Below are positions 18,927 through 27,341 of a DNA stretch of 64,000 nt, piece after piece. The notes under the pieces are model-generated. The model had not been told where the DNA came from and did no database searches. It was given only the letters and a program-made list of their open reading frames with translations. Numbering within the stretch: the stretch's first letter is position 1; each line of letters opens with the position of its first letter. The stretch lies in contig JAJFHV010000020.1 in assembly GCA_021775415.1 (NCBI GenBank), positions 1 to 64,000 on the forward strand, written 5' to 3'. Both the position numbers and the translations under genes were made by a program. Source of the DNA: Hyphomicrobiales bacterium. Its GTDB lineage: Bacteria; Pseudomonadota; Alphaproteobacteria; Rhizobiales; Rhizobiaceae.

Positions 18927-19859
18927 ATGCGCGTTCTTGTTTCTATCCTCTTTTTCCTTTCGCTTTGCCTGCCTGCGCAGGCGGATGGCAAACTCACTGT
19001 GCTGCTCGACTGGTTCGTCAATCCGGACCACGCGCCGCTGGTTATTGCCAAACAGCGCGGCATGTTTGCGGCTGCCGGTCTTGATGTAACGCTCATCCCG
19101 CCGGCGGACCCAAGTGCGCCGCCAAGACTGGTTGCCAGCGGTGAGGGAGATATTGCAATTTCCTACCAGCCACAATTGCATGTTCAGGTGGCGCAGGGAC
19201 TGCCGTTGACACGCATTGGTACCATTGCGGAAACCCCGCTCAACTCCCTTGTTGTGCTTGAAGAGGGGCCGATCAAATCAATCGCCGACCTTAAGGGCAA
19301 AACCGTTGGCTTCTCGGTTGGCGGATTTGAGGATGCATTGCTTGGTGCGATGTTGAAGACGGCCGGTCTCAGTCTTTCTGATGTTAAACTGGTCAATATC
19401 AACTTTGCCCTGTCTCCGTCTTTAATTACCGGCAATGTGGATGCGGTGATTGGTGCATACCGAAATTTTGAACTCAACCAGCTTGATCTGGAAGGAAAGC
19501 CGGGTCGTGCATTCTATCCGGAAGAAAATGGCGTTCCGGTTTTTGATGAGTTGATCCTTGTTGCACACAACGACCGGCTTGATGATCCACAGTTTCGGAC
19601 GTTTCTTGATGTAATTGAACAGGCAACGCTATGGCTTACCAATCATCCCGATGAGGCCTGGGGGCAATTTATCAAGGCCCATCCGGATCTCGATAATGAA
19701 CTGAACAAGCGAGCATGGTCTGACACACTACCGCGTTTTGCCAAGCGTCCAGCCGCACTTGATTCAAACCGGTACAATCGATTTGCGGAGTTTATGAAGC
19801 AATCAGGACTGATTGATTCTGTGCCTGCGCTGGAAACTTACGCTGTAGAGTTACCGTAA
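18927..19859 (+). CDS. thiY: ABC transporter substrate-binding protein, ThiY/NMT1 type
   Basis: Periplasmic binding protein of the THI5/NMT1 family that captures formylaminopyrimidine or HMP for thiamin salvage. The precursor of about 310 residues has an 18-residue signal peptide (ending PAQA), then KLTVLLDWFVNPDHAPLVIA, the family hallmark, and a conserved GEGDIAISYQPQ loop. AAGGAG lies 6 nt before the ATG. It is cotranscribed with the permease under the TPP riboswitch. Its 3' end overlaps the convergent WYL regulator gene by 22 nt. The stop is TAA at 19857-19859. Confidence 0.9.
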   Translation: MRVLVSILFFLSLCLPAQADGKLTVLLDWFVNPDHAPLVIAKQRGMFAAAGLDVTLIPPADPSAPPRLVASGEGDIAISYQPQLHVQVAQGLPLTRIGTIAETPLNSLVVLEEGPIKSIADLKGKTVGFSVGGFEDALLGAMLKTAGLSLSDVKLVNINFALSPSLITGNVDAVIGAYRNFELNQLDLEGKPGRAFYPEENGVPVFDELILVAHNDRLDDPQFRTFLDVIEQATLWLTNHPDEAWGQFIKAHPDLDNELNKRAWSDTLPRFAKRPAALDSNRYNRFAEFMKQSGLIDSVPALETYAVELP

Positions 19860-20548
19860 TCTTTCGGGCGCTTCGTTTCGTCATTTCCTCCACGTTCGTG
19901 TTTCCATTGCTCCCGGAGTTTGGAACCTTCTCCAATGAAGGTCTCATCAAGGAACTGGCAGGCATGGACGCGGTCAGCGCGGAAATGGCGAAATGCTTCG
20001 CGCAGTTCGCACCAGGCCGCGATTACGATGACCTCGACATAATAAACCATCGCGACGGGTAGAATGATCCGCTCGCTTCGCACACCGTGCTGGTCGAAAT
20101 ATTCCAGTCGGATTTTTTGCTCGGTCCGGATTGCATTGCGAACCTCGCTTAACTCGATCTTCCCCGGCGGGTCTGCTCCCCACGCATCCACATGAAGGTT
20201 TTGCAGATTGGTGCGCAGGCCTTCGAGTTTGTTGTAGATGCGCCGTGCAGCTTTTTGCAGGCTGGTGTCGCCGGTTCGGTTCAGCAAGCTTAAACCCACA
20301 ACCATTGCCTCAATTTCCTCAATGTCAAAATTGGGCGGTGGCAAATCGTATCCTGGACGCATGATGTAACCGATACCTGCCTCGCCAGCTATGGGCACAC
20401 GCATCGCTTGAAGACTGGCGATGTCACGATAGATGGTTCTCGAAGAAACTTCGAGAATTTCACCAATCTGGCCCGCGGTTATTGGTTTCCTGGAGGTTCG
20501 CAGGATCTGGATCAGTTCAAACAGTCTTTCAGCCTTGCGCATTGTCAT
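19838..20548 (-). CDS. WYL-domain transcriptional regulator (YafY family)
   Basis: The 236-residue protein has an N-terminal winged HTH of the HTH_11/DeoR type (KAERLFELIQILRTSRKPIT; SSRTIYRDIASLQ) and a C-terminal WYL domain with VIAAWCELREAFRHFRADRV matching the family consensus. WYL proteins sense nucleotide-like ligands or stress and usually repress neighbouring genes. It lies convergent to thiY with a 22-nt overlap of 3' ends and divergent from a DMT exporter gene (104 bp gap), which is its most likely target. A second start two codons in (20542) is possible. Confidence 0.88.
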   Translation of the reverse strand: MTMRKAERLFELIQILRTSRKPITAGQIGEILEVSSRTIYRDIASLQAMRVPIAGEAGIGYIMRPGYDLPPPNFDIEEIEAMVVGLSLLNRTGDTSLQKAARRIYNKLEGLRTNLQNLHVDAWGADPPGKIELSEVRNAIRTEQKIRLEYFDQHGVRSERIILPVAMVYYVEVIVIAAWCELREAFRHFRADRVHACQFLDETFIGEGSKLREQWKHERGGNDETKRPKDYGNSTA

Positions 20549-20651
20549 TCTCGCTACCTATAGAAAATGCACAATAACTGATCACTCCTGACAGTATGGT
20601 GTCAGCAGTGTTGCTGTAGCGGTAGATTTAATCGGAAGGATATAAAGTCTC

Positions 20652-21527
20652 GTGGAAGCAGCAATCACAACAGACAAGCAGCGCGCAATTGGGGTGGGCC
20701 TGATTTTGGTGTCTGCCACTGTTTTTAGTACGGGGGGCCTCTTCATCAAGGGGGTCAGTGCTGACTCTTGGTCGATTATTTTCTGGCGCAGTCTGTTTGC
20801 AGCACTTTTCATGATTGGCTTTACCGGTTTCCATGGCAAGTGGCGGTCCGAGTTCGTTGGGATGGGCTGGACCGGGATAGTTGCAGGCTTTGTTGGTGCT
20901 CTTGCAACCACGGTGTTTATTCCGGCATTCAAATACACAACCATTGCCAATGTTTCATTGATCTATGCGGCCGCTCCCTTCGTGGCAGCGTTTTTTGCAT
21001 GGCTATGGATGCGGGAACGCCCGACGCTTCCTGTCATTTTTGGCAGCGTGCTGGCGCTCGCAGGTGTCGCTATCATCATGTCCGGTTCTTTAGGCAGCCT
21101 CAATATCAAGGGCGATCTGCTGGCACTGTTGATGACCTTCGGGATGGCACTGTGGATGGTGATTTACCGGCGGTATCCCAATACACCTTCCACCGGGCCG
21201 ATGGTGTTGATGTGTGCGTTCCTGATGATGTTTGCGCTTGTTTTTGGAAAGCCTTTCGATGCGATACCGCACGAAATTCCCATCATCGCAACGTTTGGAC
21301 TGGTGTTTTCTGTTGCCAGCGTCACTTTGGCTGAGGGTGCAAAACGATTGCCATCAGGCGAGGTCGCGCTGATCAGCGCATTGGAAACACCCCTTGCGCC
21401 GATCTGGGCAGTGCTGATGTTTTCAGAATGGCCAAATATGCTGGCAGTTTTCGGTGGGCTGATTGTGATGGTAGCGGTGCTTGGCTCGCAGCTGGCGAAC
21501 ATGCGTCGTGGGGACGGGAACTCTTAG
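20652..21527 (+). CDS. EamA/DMT-family exporter
   Basis: The 291-residue integral membrane protein has ten predicted helices in two EamA repeats; the first begins IGVGLILVSATVFSTGGLF and the second contains ALLMTFGMALWMVIYRRYP. The start is a GTG at 20652 with GGAAGGA about 11 nt upstream, since no in-frame ATG exists before the first helix. It is divergent from the WYL regulator and may be controlled by it. Substrate unknown. Converges on rpoH. Confidence 0.85.
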   Translation: MEAAITTDKQRAIGVGLILVSATVFSTGGLFIKGVSADSWSIIFWRSLFAALFMIGFTGFHGKWRSEFVGMGWTGIVAGFVGALATTVFIPAFKYTTIANVSLIYAAAPFVAAFFAWLWMRERPTLPVIFGSVLALAGVAIIMSGSLGSLNIKGDLLALLMTFGMALWMVIYRRYPNTPSTGPMVLMCAFLMMFALVFGKPFDAIPHEIPIIATFGLVFSVASVTLAEGAKRLPSGEVALISALETPLAPIWAVLMFSEWPNMLAVFGGLIVMVAVLGSQLANMRRGDGNS

Positions 21528-21637
21528 CGTCACTCAGAATAGAGCTGATCCATGAGATCGACAGACGCTTGGATGTAGGCGTAATCCCGTCGAAAAACTC
21601 TGAAACCGAGCTTCCGGCGGGATTGTTTCCATGAGGT

Positions 21638-22546
21638 TTAGGCGGGTTGTGCTTCCAATGCAGCCGGCGGACGGGCCAGCTCTTTGGCTGCAGCTTTCAT
21701 CACCTTTTGAACCTTCTCGAAAGCGCGAACTTCAATCTGGCGCACCCGCTCGCGGGAGATATCAAACTCGCCGGAAAGCTCTTCGAGCGTGATTGGACTA
21801 TCCTCAAGCCGACGGGCAAGGAATATACGTTTCTCACGCTCATTCAACACGTCCATTGCGTCTTTCAGCATGTCCCGGCGGTTTTCCAGTTCATCCTGGG
21901 CAATCAGGGTTTTTTCGGCATCGTCTGATTCATCGACAAGCCAATCCTGCCATTCGCCGCTTTCTCCTTCGGCGGCCTTGATCGGCGCGTTAAGCGATGC
22001 ATCGCCACCTAGACGGCGGTTCATGGAAATGACTTCTTCCTCATGAACCCCAAGCTGGGTTGCTATTTGCTTCACCTGATCCGGGCGCAGATCACCATCA
22101 TCGAGTGCCTGAATGCGGGTCTTTGCCTTGCGCAGGTTGAAGAACAATCGTTTCTGATTGGCGGTTGTACCCATTTTCACCAGCGACCAGGAACGCAGTA
22201 CATATTCCTGAATAGAAGCCCGGATCCACCACATGGCATAAGTCGCCAGACGGAAACCCCGTTCGGGGTCAAATTTCTTTACAGCCTGCATCAGGCCAAC
22301 ATTGCCTTCGGAAATTACCTCGCCGACCGGCAGGCCGTAGCCGCGATAGCCCATCGCAATTTTGGCAACCAGCCGCAAATGGCTGGTGACCAGCTTGTGG
22401 GCAGCCTTGCGGTCATCATGTTCCAGATAGCTCTTTGCGAGCATGTATTCTTCATTCGGCTCCAGCATCGGAAAGCGGCGAATTTCCTGCATATAGCGGT
22501 TCAAACCGTTTTCGCTGGCAGCGATTGTTGGCATTTTTTGGGCCAT
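21638..22546 (-). CDS. rpoH: Heat-shock sigma factor RpoH (sigma-32)
   Basis: Alternative sigma factor for heat-shock genes. The 302-residue protein has region 2 with SHLRLVAKIAMGYRGYGLP and FDPERGFRLATYAMWWIRASIQEYVL, the RpoH box QKRLFFNLRKAK that distinguishes sigma-32 from other sigma-70 proteins, and region 4.2 with DISRERVRQIEVRAFEKVQ. Hyphomicrobiales usually have two rpoH genes. The upstream leader of about 200 bp may hold its promoter. In relatives the RluD-type gene usually lies directly upstream; here about 6 kb separates them. Confidence 0.97.
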   Translation of the reverse strand: MAQKMPTIAASENGLNRYMQEIRRFPMLEPNEEYMLAKSYLEHDDRKAAHKLVTSHLRLVAKIAMGYRGYGLPVGEVISEGNVGLMQAVKKFDPERGFRLATYAMWWIRASIQEYVLRSWSLVKMGTTANQKRLFFNLRKAKTRIQALDDGDLRPDQVKQIATQLGVHEEEVISMNRRLGGDASLNAPIKAAEGESGEWQDWLVDESDDAEKTLIAQDELENRRDMLKDAMDVLNEREKRIFLARRLEDSPITLEELSGEFDISRERVRQIEVRAFEKVQKVMKAAAKELARPPAALEAQPA

Positions 22547-22758
22547 TTATTGCACCCTTTCCATCATTATTGGTGTTTGGTTCCCTCAGAGAGGCGAACC
22601 TTGTTAATCAGAAATCAGAGCGTGGGAAACACTCCCCCTTCATGCCTACACACTATATAGGTATTTATTTCGACGGTTTCATGAAACTTTGGTAATAATC
22701 GCTCAAAAGCCCTGAAAACAGGGGTTTTCGCGTGGTATTTGGTGTGATTTTTTATGAC

Positions 22759-23721
22759 TTAAAGGCTGTCTTTTGGCGATTTTCCGGCAAAAAAAGCGTC
22801 AAGATTGTCCAAAGCACGATATCCCATGGCATCGCGTGTTTGGTCGGTTGCGCTGCCAATATGGGGTAACATGAATACATTGTCGTATTTTGCCAGGGCT
22901 GGATTGCCACCGGGTTCCGTGACAAAACAGTCCAACCCTGCTGCCGACAGCCTGCCGGAATCCAGTGCACCCATCAGGGCGGTTTCATCGACCAGTGCGC
23001 CACGTGCCGTATTTATTAGAATAGCCCCATCCGGCAATAGTGCAAAGCGCTCTGCGTTCATGAGGCTGATCGTCTCGGGTTTAGCCGGGCAGTGCAGGGA
23101 GAGAAAGTCGGCGACACCCAACAGGCTCTCGATCGTGTCGTGATAGGTGGCACCATGTTCAAGATCTGGCGTCAGCTTGTTACGGTTGTAATAGTGTATC
23201 TGCATGCCAAGGCCGCGGGAAAACCTGGCCATTGTCTGACCGACACGGCCCATGCCAATGATCCCGAGCGGCTGGCCGGAAACCTGCTTGCCCACCATGA
23301 ATGACGGGCTCCAGAACTTCCAGCTTGCTGTTCGCATCATCCGGTCGCCCTCAACCGCCCGCCGGGCTGCCCCCAGCATCAAAAGCAGGGCGATTTCCGC
23401 AGTCGCATCCGAAAGCACATCAGGGGTGTTGGTGACTACAACGCCGCGTTGTTTCAGAGCGGGTATGTCACAATGGTCCACACCAACCGAATAATTGGCA
23501 ACAATTTTCAGCCTTGAATCGAGTTTGGCAGCGACATCTGCATCAAACCGTTCGGAATGGCAGGGTACTATCGCGTCGACCTTTGCACTCATCGCGATGA
23601 TTTCATCAGCGCTACGCGGTGCATCTTCAGGGTTTGTGATGAGTTCGTATTTCTGTCCGGCACGTTCAAGGATTGCATTTGAAAGTGCGCGGGTAATCCA
23701 CACAACAGGCTTGTTCGTCAT
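22759..23721 (-). CDS. D-2-hydroxyacid dehydrogenase
   Basis: NAD(P)-dependent reductase of the glyoxylate/hydroxypyruvate reductase group. The 320-residue protein has the nucleotide-binding GIIGMGRVGQTMARF, the substrate Arg in INTARGALVDE and the catalytic His in MLPHIGSAT; the Glu of the dyad lies in FVTEPGG. The gene abuts a small membrane protein gene and follows the amidase and TRAP genes on the same strand. With the TakP-like transporter upstream, a role in 2-oxo or 2-hydroxy acid metabolism is plausible but not proven. Confidence 0.88.
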   Translation of the reverse strand: MTNKPVVWITRALSNAILERAGQKYELITNPEDAPRSADEIIAMSAKVDAIVPCHSERFDADVAAKLDSRLKIVANYSVGVDHCDIPALKQRGVVVTNTPDVLSDATAEIALLLMLGAARRAVEGDRMMRTASWKFWSPSFMVGKQVSGQPLGIIGMGRVGQTMARFSRGLGMQIHYYNRNKLTPDLEHGATYHDTIESLLGVADFLSLHCPAKPETISLMNAERFALLPDGAILINTARGALVDETALMGALDSGRLSAAGLDCFVTEPGGNPALAKYDNVFMLPHIGSATDQTRDAMGYRALDNLDAFFAGKSPKDSL

Positions 23722-23919
23722 CTACTTGTTCCGAAAACACTGGTCCCACAGATCGTAAAGCGCCAGGCTCAGTACGGCGATGGAGATAATCCAGAACGGC
23801 AGGCCACCGTAGAAACCGGCAAATCCGGTTGAAATGCTGTGCGCCAGTCCGAGAATAAAAACAACAAGCAGTGTGGTTGCGATAAGCCCGAGGATTTTTC
23901 TGTTTGTGTTCGAAAGCAT
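23722..23919 (-). CDS. Small two-helix membrane protein
   Basis: The 65-residue product has two hydrophobic segments (about 9-27 and 38-58) separated by SISTGFAGFYGG and a charged C-terminus. Function unknown. Its stop is immediately adjacent to the dehydrogenase start at 23721, and its start is 23 nt from the amidase stop, so it is embedded in the minus-strand operon. That tight packing is the main reason to accept it as a gene. Confidence 0.7.
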   Translation of the reverse strand: MLSNTNRKILGLIATTLLVVFILGLAHSISTGFAGFYGGLPFWIISIAVLSLALYDLWDQCFRNK

Positions 23920-23942
23920 ACCGTAAATTCCCTTAATGCGGC

Positions 23943-25280
23943 TCAGGAGCTAGTGGCTCCGGTATCCAATTCTGCCAACATCCAGTTGGCTGTTCTCAAC
24001 AGGCGGTCATCTTCTTCGGCTGCACCGATCAGTTGGATGCCGATCGGCAGGCCAGCTTCTCCAACCAATAGTGGCATGGTGAGGCATGGTAGTCCACCAA
24101 GTGTCCAGATGGTGCAAAATACCGGGTCTCCAGTGCTTGGGCCAAATTTAACTGCTTCGCCAGCAGCACTTGGCGCAATGATCGCATCGTAGTCGTTGAA
24201 GAAATCGGCGAAGAAACTGTTAGCGGATGCCATTACCGCGAGGGCGTCCTCGTATTGCGCTTGTGTGATCTTCCGTGCCTCAACAATCACGGCCTGTAAT
24301 GCCGGGCTGATTTGGTCCCAATGATCGCTGAACTCAGCTTCCAGATGCTGGCAAATCTCATATTCATGGATTGTGTTGTGGACGGTGACCAGACCTGAAA
24401 GTGTTTCAGGGGCTTGTAGTCGTTCAACCTTCGCGCCAAATGCACCCAGGAGCTCTTCTACGCCCTCCTTGGCATCGGGTGTCAGTCGATCATCATAAGG
24501 CATGTCAAACCAGGCAAGTGCGGGTTCAACCGGGGCCGGCGCGCGGCTACCATCCAGCATTTTAGGTCGTGGTCTTGAATAACAGGATGGATCAGATGGA
24601 TCATATCCAGCGATAACATCGACAAGCAGTGCCGCATCTTCATGGGTGCGAGCAAATACACCAACCTGATCAAGGGATTTGGAGGTTTGCAGCAGGCCAC
24701 GACGTGAAATTACTCCTCGTGTGGGTTTAAATCCATAAGTTCCGCAAAATGAGGCTGGCCGGATCACCGAGCCGTTGGTTTGGGTGCCGATTGCCAATGG
24801 CACATGAAAAGCTGCAACGGCGGCGGCAGACCCGCTGGATGAGCCACCGGGAGAATGATCCGGATTATGGGGATTTCTGGTTTCGGCTGGTTGTACAAAA
24901 GCGAGTTCTGCGGTTGCCGTTTTACCCAGGATCACGGCCCCGGCTTCCCGTAGCCGTTCAACGATTGCAGCATCTTTTTCCGGCTGACGACCGGCAAATA
25001 TTGGGCTTCCGCTTTCCGCAGGAAAATCACTGCTGTCGACAATGTCCTTCAGCCCGACGGGCACGCCATGTAGCTGCCCAAGGGGTTTCCCGGATTGGCG
25101 GATAGCGTCCAGTTCAACCGCCTGTACCAGTGCATGCTCAGGATCGAGATGCACCCAGGCTTTCACCTGGCTGTCGGTCTGTTCAATGCGGGAAAGGCAG
25201 GCTTTTACCAGGTCGGTGGATGTAAGTGAGCCTTCGCGAATTTTGCGGGCGGCATCTACTGCATTGAGGGCGTTCGGCAT
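23943..25280 (-). CDS. Amidase (amidase signature family)
   Basis: Hydrolase of the amidase signature family with the Ser-cisSer-Lys triad. In the 445-residue product the lysine is in GVPVGLKDIVDS (about 78), and the signature GGSSSGSAAAVAA carries the cis-serine, followed by GTQTNGSVIRPASFCGTYGFKPT where the serine nucleophile sits. Substrate unknown; members include aryl amidases and allophanate-type enzymes. A Gln-tRNA amidotransferase subunit is unlikely, since no gatB/gatC neighbours exist. It lies between the TRAP genes and the dehydrogenase on one strand, suggesting an amide or oxo-acid catabolic operon. Confidence 0.87.
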   Translation of the reverse strand: MPNALNAVDAARKIREGSLTSTDLVKACLSRIEQTDSQVKAWVHLDPEHALVQAVELDAIRQSGKPLGQLHGVPVGLKDIVDSSDFPAESGSPIFAGRQPEKDAAIVERLREAGAVILGKTATAELAFVQPAETRNPHNPDHSPGGSSSGSAAAVAAFHVPLAIGTQTNGSVIRPASFCGTYGFKPTRGVISRRGLLQTSKSLDQVGVFARTHEDAALLVDVIAGYDPSDPSCYSRPRPKMLDGSRAPAPVEPALAWFDMPYDDRLTPDAKEGVEELLGAFGAKVERLQAPETLSGLVTVHNTIHEYEICQHLEAEFSDHWDQISPALQAVIVEARKITQAQYEDALAVMASANSFFADFFNDYDAIIAPSAAGEAVKFGPSTGDPVFCTIWTLGGLPCLTMPLLVGEAGLPIGIQLIGAAEEDDRLLRTANWMLAELDTGATSS

Positions 25281-25305
25281 GCTCAGCTACCAATCCGGGT
25301 GATAA

Positions 25306-26670
25306 TCACGGAATATATTTGCCAAACAGATAGTCCGGGAACCACAGGGCAATTCCGGGGTATTGATACATCAAAACCATACAGAATATCACGATGCCAA
25401 GATAAGGAATGATACCCTTGAATATCTGGACCAGTTCAATCTGGTCGCGCAGGACACCTTTGAGATAATAAGCCGACATTGCCATTGGCGGGGTAAGGAA
25501 CGAGGTTTGCAAGTTAAGTGCTACCAGCATGGCAAAGAAATACGGGTTCACGCCAAATGTATCGAGCATCGGCAGGAAGATCGGCACAAAGATAATCAGA
25601 ATCTCAGACCATTCCAGCGGCCAACCCAGTATGAATATGATCAACTGCACCATGACCAGGAACTGCCATGGTTCAAGCTCCATGGCCAGAACCCAGCCTT
25701 CGATTACATCATGACCACCAAGATAGGAAAATACTGAGGCGAAGGTCCACGAACCTACAAACAGCCAGCAGACCATCGCGGTTGCCTTGGCGGTGAGGAA
25801 CACGCTTTCCTTGACTTTTTGCCAGGTGAGTGACCGGTAGAGTGCTGCAAGCGCCAAGCCGCCAAATGCACCCATGGCAGCGGCTTCCGCAGGGGTTGCC
25901 AGGCCACCCAAAATTGAGCCCAGCACCAACATAATCAGTACCGTCAACGGCACAAACGAGAAAAGAAGATCTTTGTATATTTTGAGCCGGGGAGGGATGT
26001 CCTCCTCTTTTGGTTTCGGTGCAATCGAGGGATTAATATAGACCCGGACGATCACATACAAAATGTATAGCCCAGCCAACATCAGGCCCGGGAATACAGC
26101 AGCAGCGTATAATCTTAGAGGTGAGAGCTCTGCAATTGCAGCATAAACTATCAGCATGATGGAGGGCGGGATCAATATGCCCAGTGTGCCGCCCGCGCAA
26201 ATCACACCTGAAGCAAATTCCTTGTTATAATTGGCGGATGCCATTGCCGGGAATGCCAACAGTCCCATGAGCGTTACCACAGCACCTACGATACCGGAGG
26301 CAGTTGAAAATATTGTACAGGTGACCAGCGCAGCAATTGCCATGGAACCCGGCAGGTTTCGGGCAGCCATTTGCAAGGAGAAAAACAAACGATCAACGAT
26401 GTTTGCGCGTTCAACCACATACCCCATGAACAGGAACAGGGGGATCGCCACCAGCGTGTCGTTTTCCATCACCGAATAAGTGTTCTGGTTCAGCAGATAG
26501 AAAATGTTGTTGTTGAAGATGTCTGAGAAAGTTTCAATGCCGCCCTGATAGTAGGCGAAATAACCAAAGCCCACGCCCATGGCGAGTAGCGTAAATGCAA
26601 TCGGAAAACCCAAAAGCACCAGCACGATAAACAGGCACAGCATGAAAATGGCGACTTCAGGATTGGTCAT
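25306..26670 (-). CDS. TRAP transporter large permease (DctM)
   Basis: Sodium-coupled membrane subunit of a tripartite ATP-independent periplasmic transporter. The 454-residue protein has about twelve hydrophobic helices, with the N-terminal MTNPEVAIFMLCLFIVLVLLG-like start, the segment ICAGGTLGILIPPSIMLIVY and FLTPPMAMSAYYLKG near the C-terminus, all typical of DctM. It overlaps the DctQ gene by 4 nt. The operon order is DctP, DctQ, DctM, amidase, small protein, dehydrogenase. Confidence 0.94.
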   Translation of the reverse strand: MTNPEVAIFMLCLFIVLVLLGFPIAFTLLAMGVGFGYFAYYQGGIETFSDIFNNNIFYLLNQNTYSVMENDTLVAIPLFLFMGYVVERANIVDRLFFSLQMAARNLPGSMAIAALVTCTIFSTASGIVGAVVTLMGLLAFPAMASANYNKEFASGVICAGGTLGILIPPSIMLIVYAAIAELSPLRLYAAAVFPGLMLAGLYILYVIVRVYINPSIAPKPKEEDIPPRLKIYKDLLFSFVPLTVLIMLVLGSILGGLATPAEAAAMGAFGGLALAALYRSLTWQKVKESVFLTAKATAMVCWLFVGSWTFASVFSYLGGHDVIEGWVLAMELEPWQFLVMVQLIIFILGWPLEWSEILIIFVPIFLPMLDTFGVNPYFFAMLVALNLQTSFLTPPMAMSAYYLKGVLRDQIELVQIFKGIIPYLGIVIFCMVLMYQYPGIALWFPDYLFGKYIP

Positions 26671-27248
26671 TTTGATGTTTTTCCTGTGTCATCTTGCATG
26701 TGCATGAGCAGGTCTTCGGTTTCTTTTACATCATCCAGACGTTCCATCCAGATGCCGGTTTTTATGGCTTTCCAGCAACGAATTAGCTCGGCCAGTCCTT
26801 GCAGCATCAGCAAAAACCCGGCAATCGGGATTAGTGTCTTGAAGAAATAGATTTGAATGCGCGCAGGGCTGTTCCAGCTGACTTCCTTGTAGCGCCAGCT
26901 ATCCGCTGCGATTTCCCAGCCGTACCAGAAAAGCGCCATCATGCCGGGAAAGAAAAACAGAATGTAGAGTGTGAAATCGACCCTGGCCTGCCAGCGCACA
27001 GAAAACAGCCGATAGAGCACGTCGCCCCGGACATGGGTGTCCTGAGCAAGAGCGTATGGCCCAGCCATCAAGAACAGCGCACCATACATCTGAACCATCA
27101 TGTCAAAGGCCCAGACAGTAGGGGAGTTTAAAACATAACGTACGAACACTTCATAAGAGACTGAAAGGGTCAGTATCAAAATGCACCAGCCGAAGGCGCG
27201 TCCTACCCAGATGCTCAGTCCCTCAATTGCGTAGACAAGTTTTTCCAG
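26667..27248 (-). CDS. TRAP transporter small permease (DctQ), non-standard start
   Basis: Four-helix membrane subunit that pairs with DctM. The conserved lead-in SLEKLVYAIEGLSIWVGRAF and first helix are encoded upstream of the first usual start codon (TTG at 27179, which would remove half of helix 1). The frame is open back to a TAA near 27279 but has no ATG, GTG or TTG there. GGGGAGG at 27254-27260 with a CTG at 27246-27248 five nt later looks like a CTG start, giving 193 residues. An ATT at 27261-27263 is less well placed. A sequencing error is a possible alternative. Confidence 0.85.
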   Translation of the reverse strand: MEKLVYAIEGLSIWVGRAFGWCILILTLSVSYEVFVRYVLNSPTVWAFDMMVQMYGALFLMAGPYALAQDTHVRGDVLYRLFSVRWQARVDFTLYILFFFPGMMALFWYGWEIAADSWRYKEVSWNSPARIQIYFFKTLIPIAGFLLMLQGLAELIRCWKAIKTGIWMERLDDVKETEDLLMHMQDDTGKTSK

Positions 27249-27341
27249 AGAAGCCTCCCCAATACGCCCACGGGGCTCAAATTAAACAAGACCGGGGACC
27301 ATGAACACGGCCCCCGGCAATAGATGTACTAACTGAACGAC

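Noticed and set aside
23943-25280. Amidase as GatA of the Gln-tRNA amidotransferase
   Set aside because: No gatB or gatC nearby and it sits in a catabolic operon; general amidase features only.
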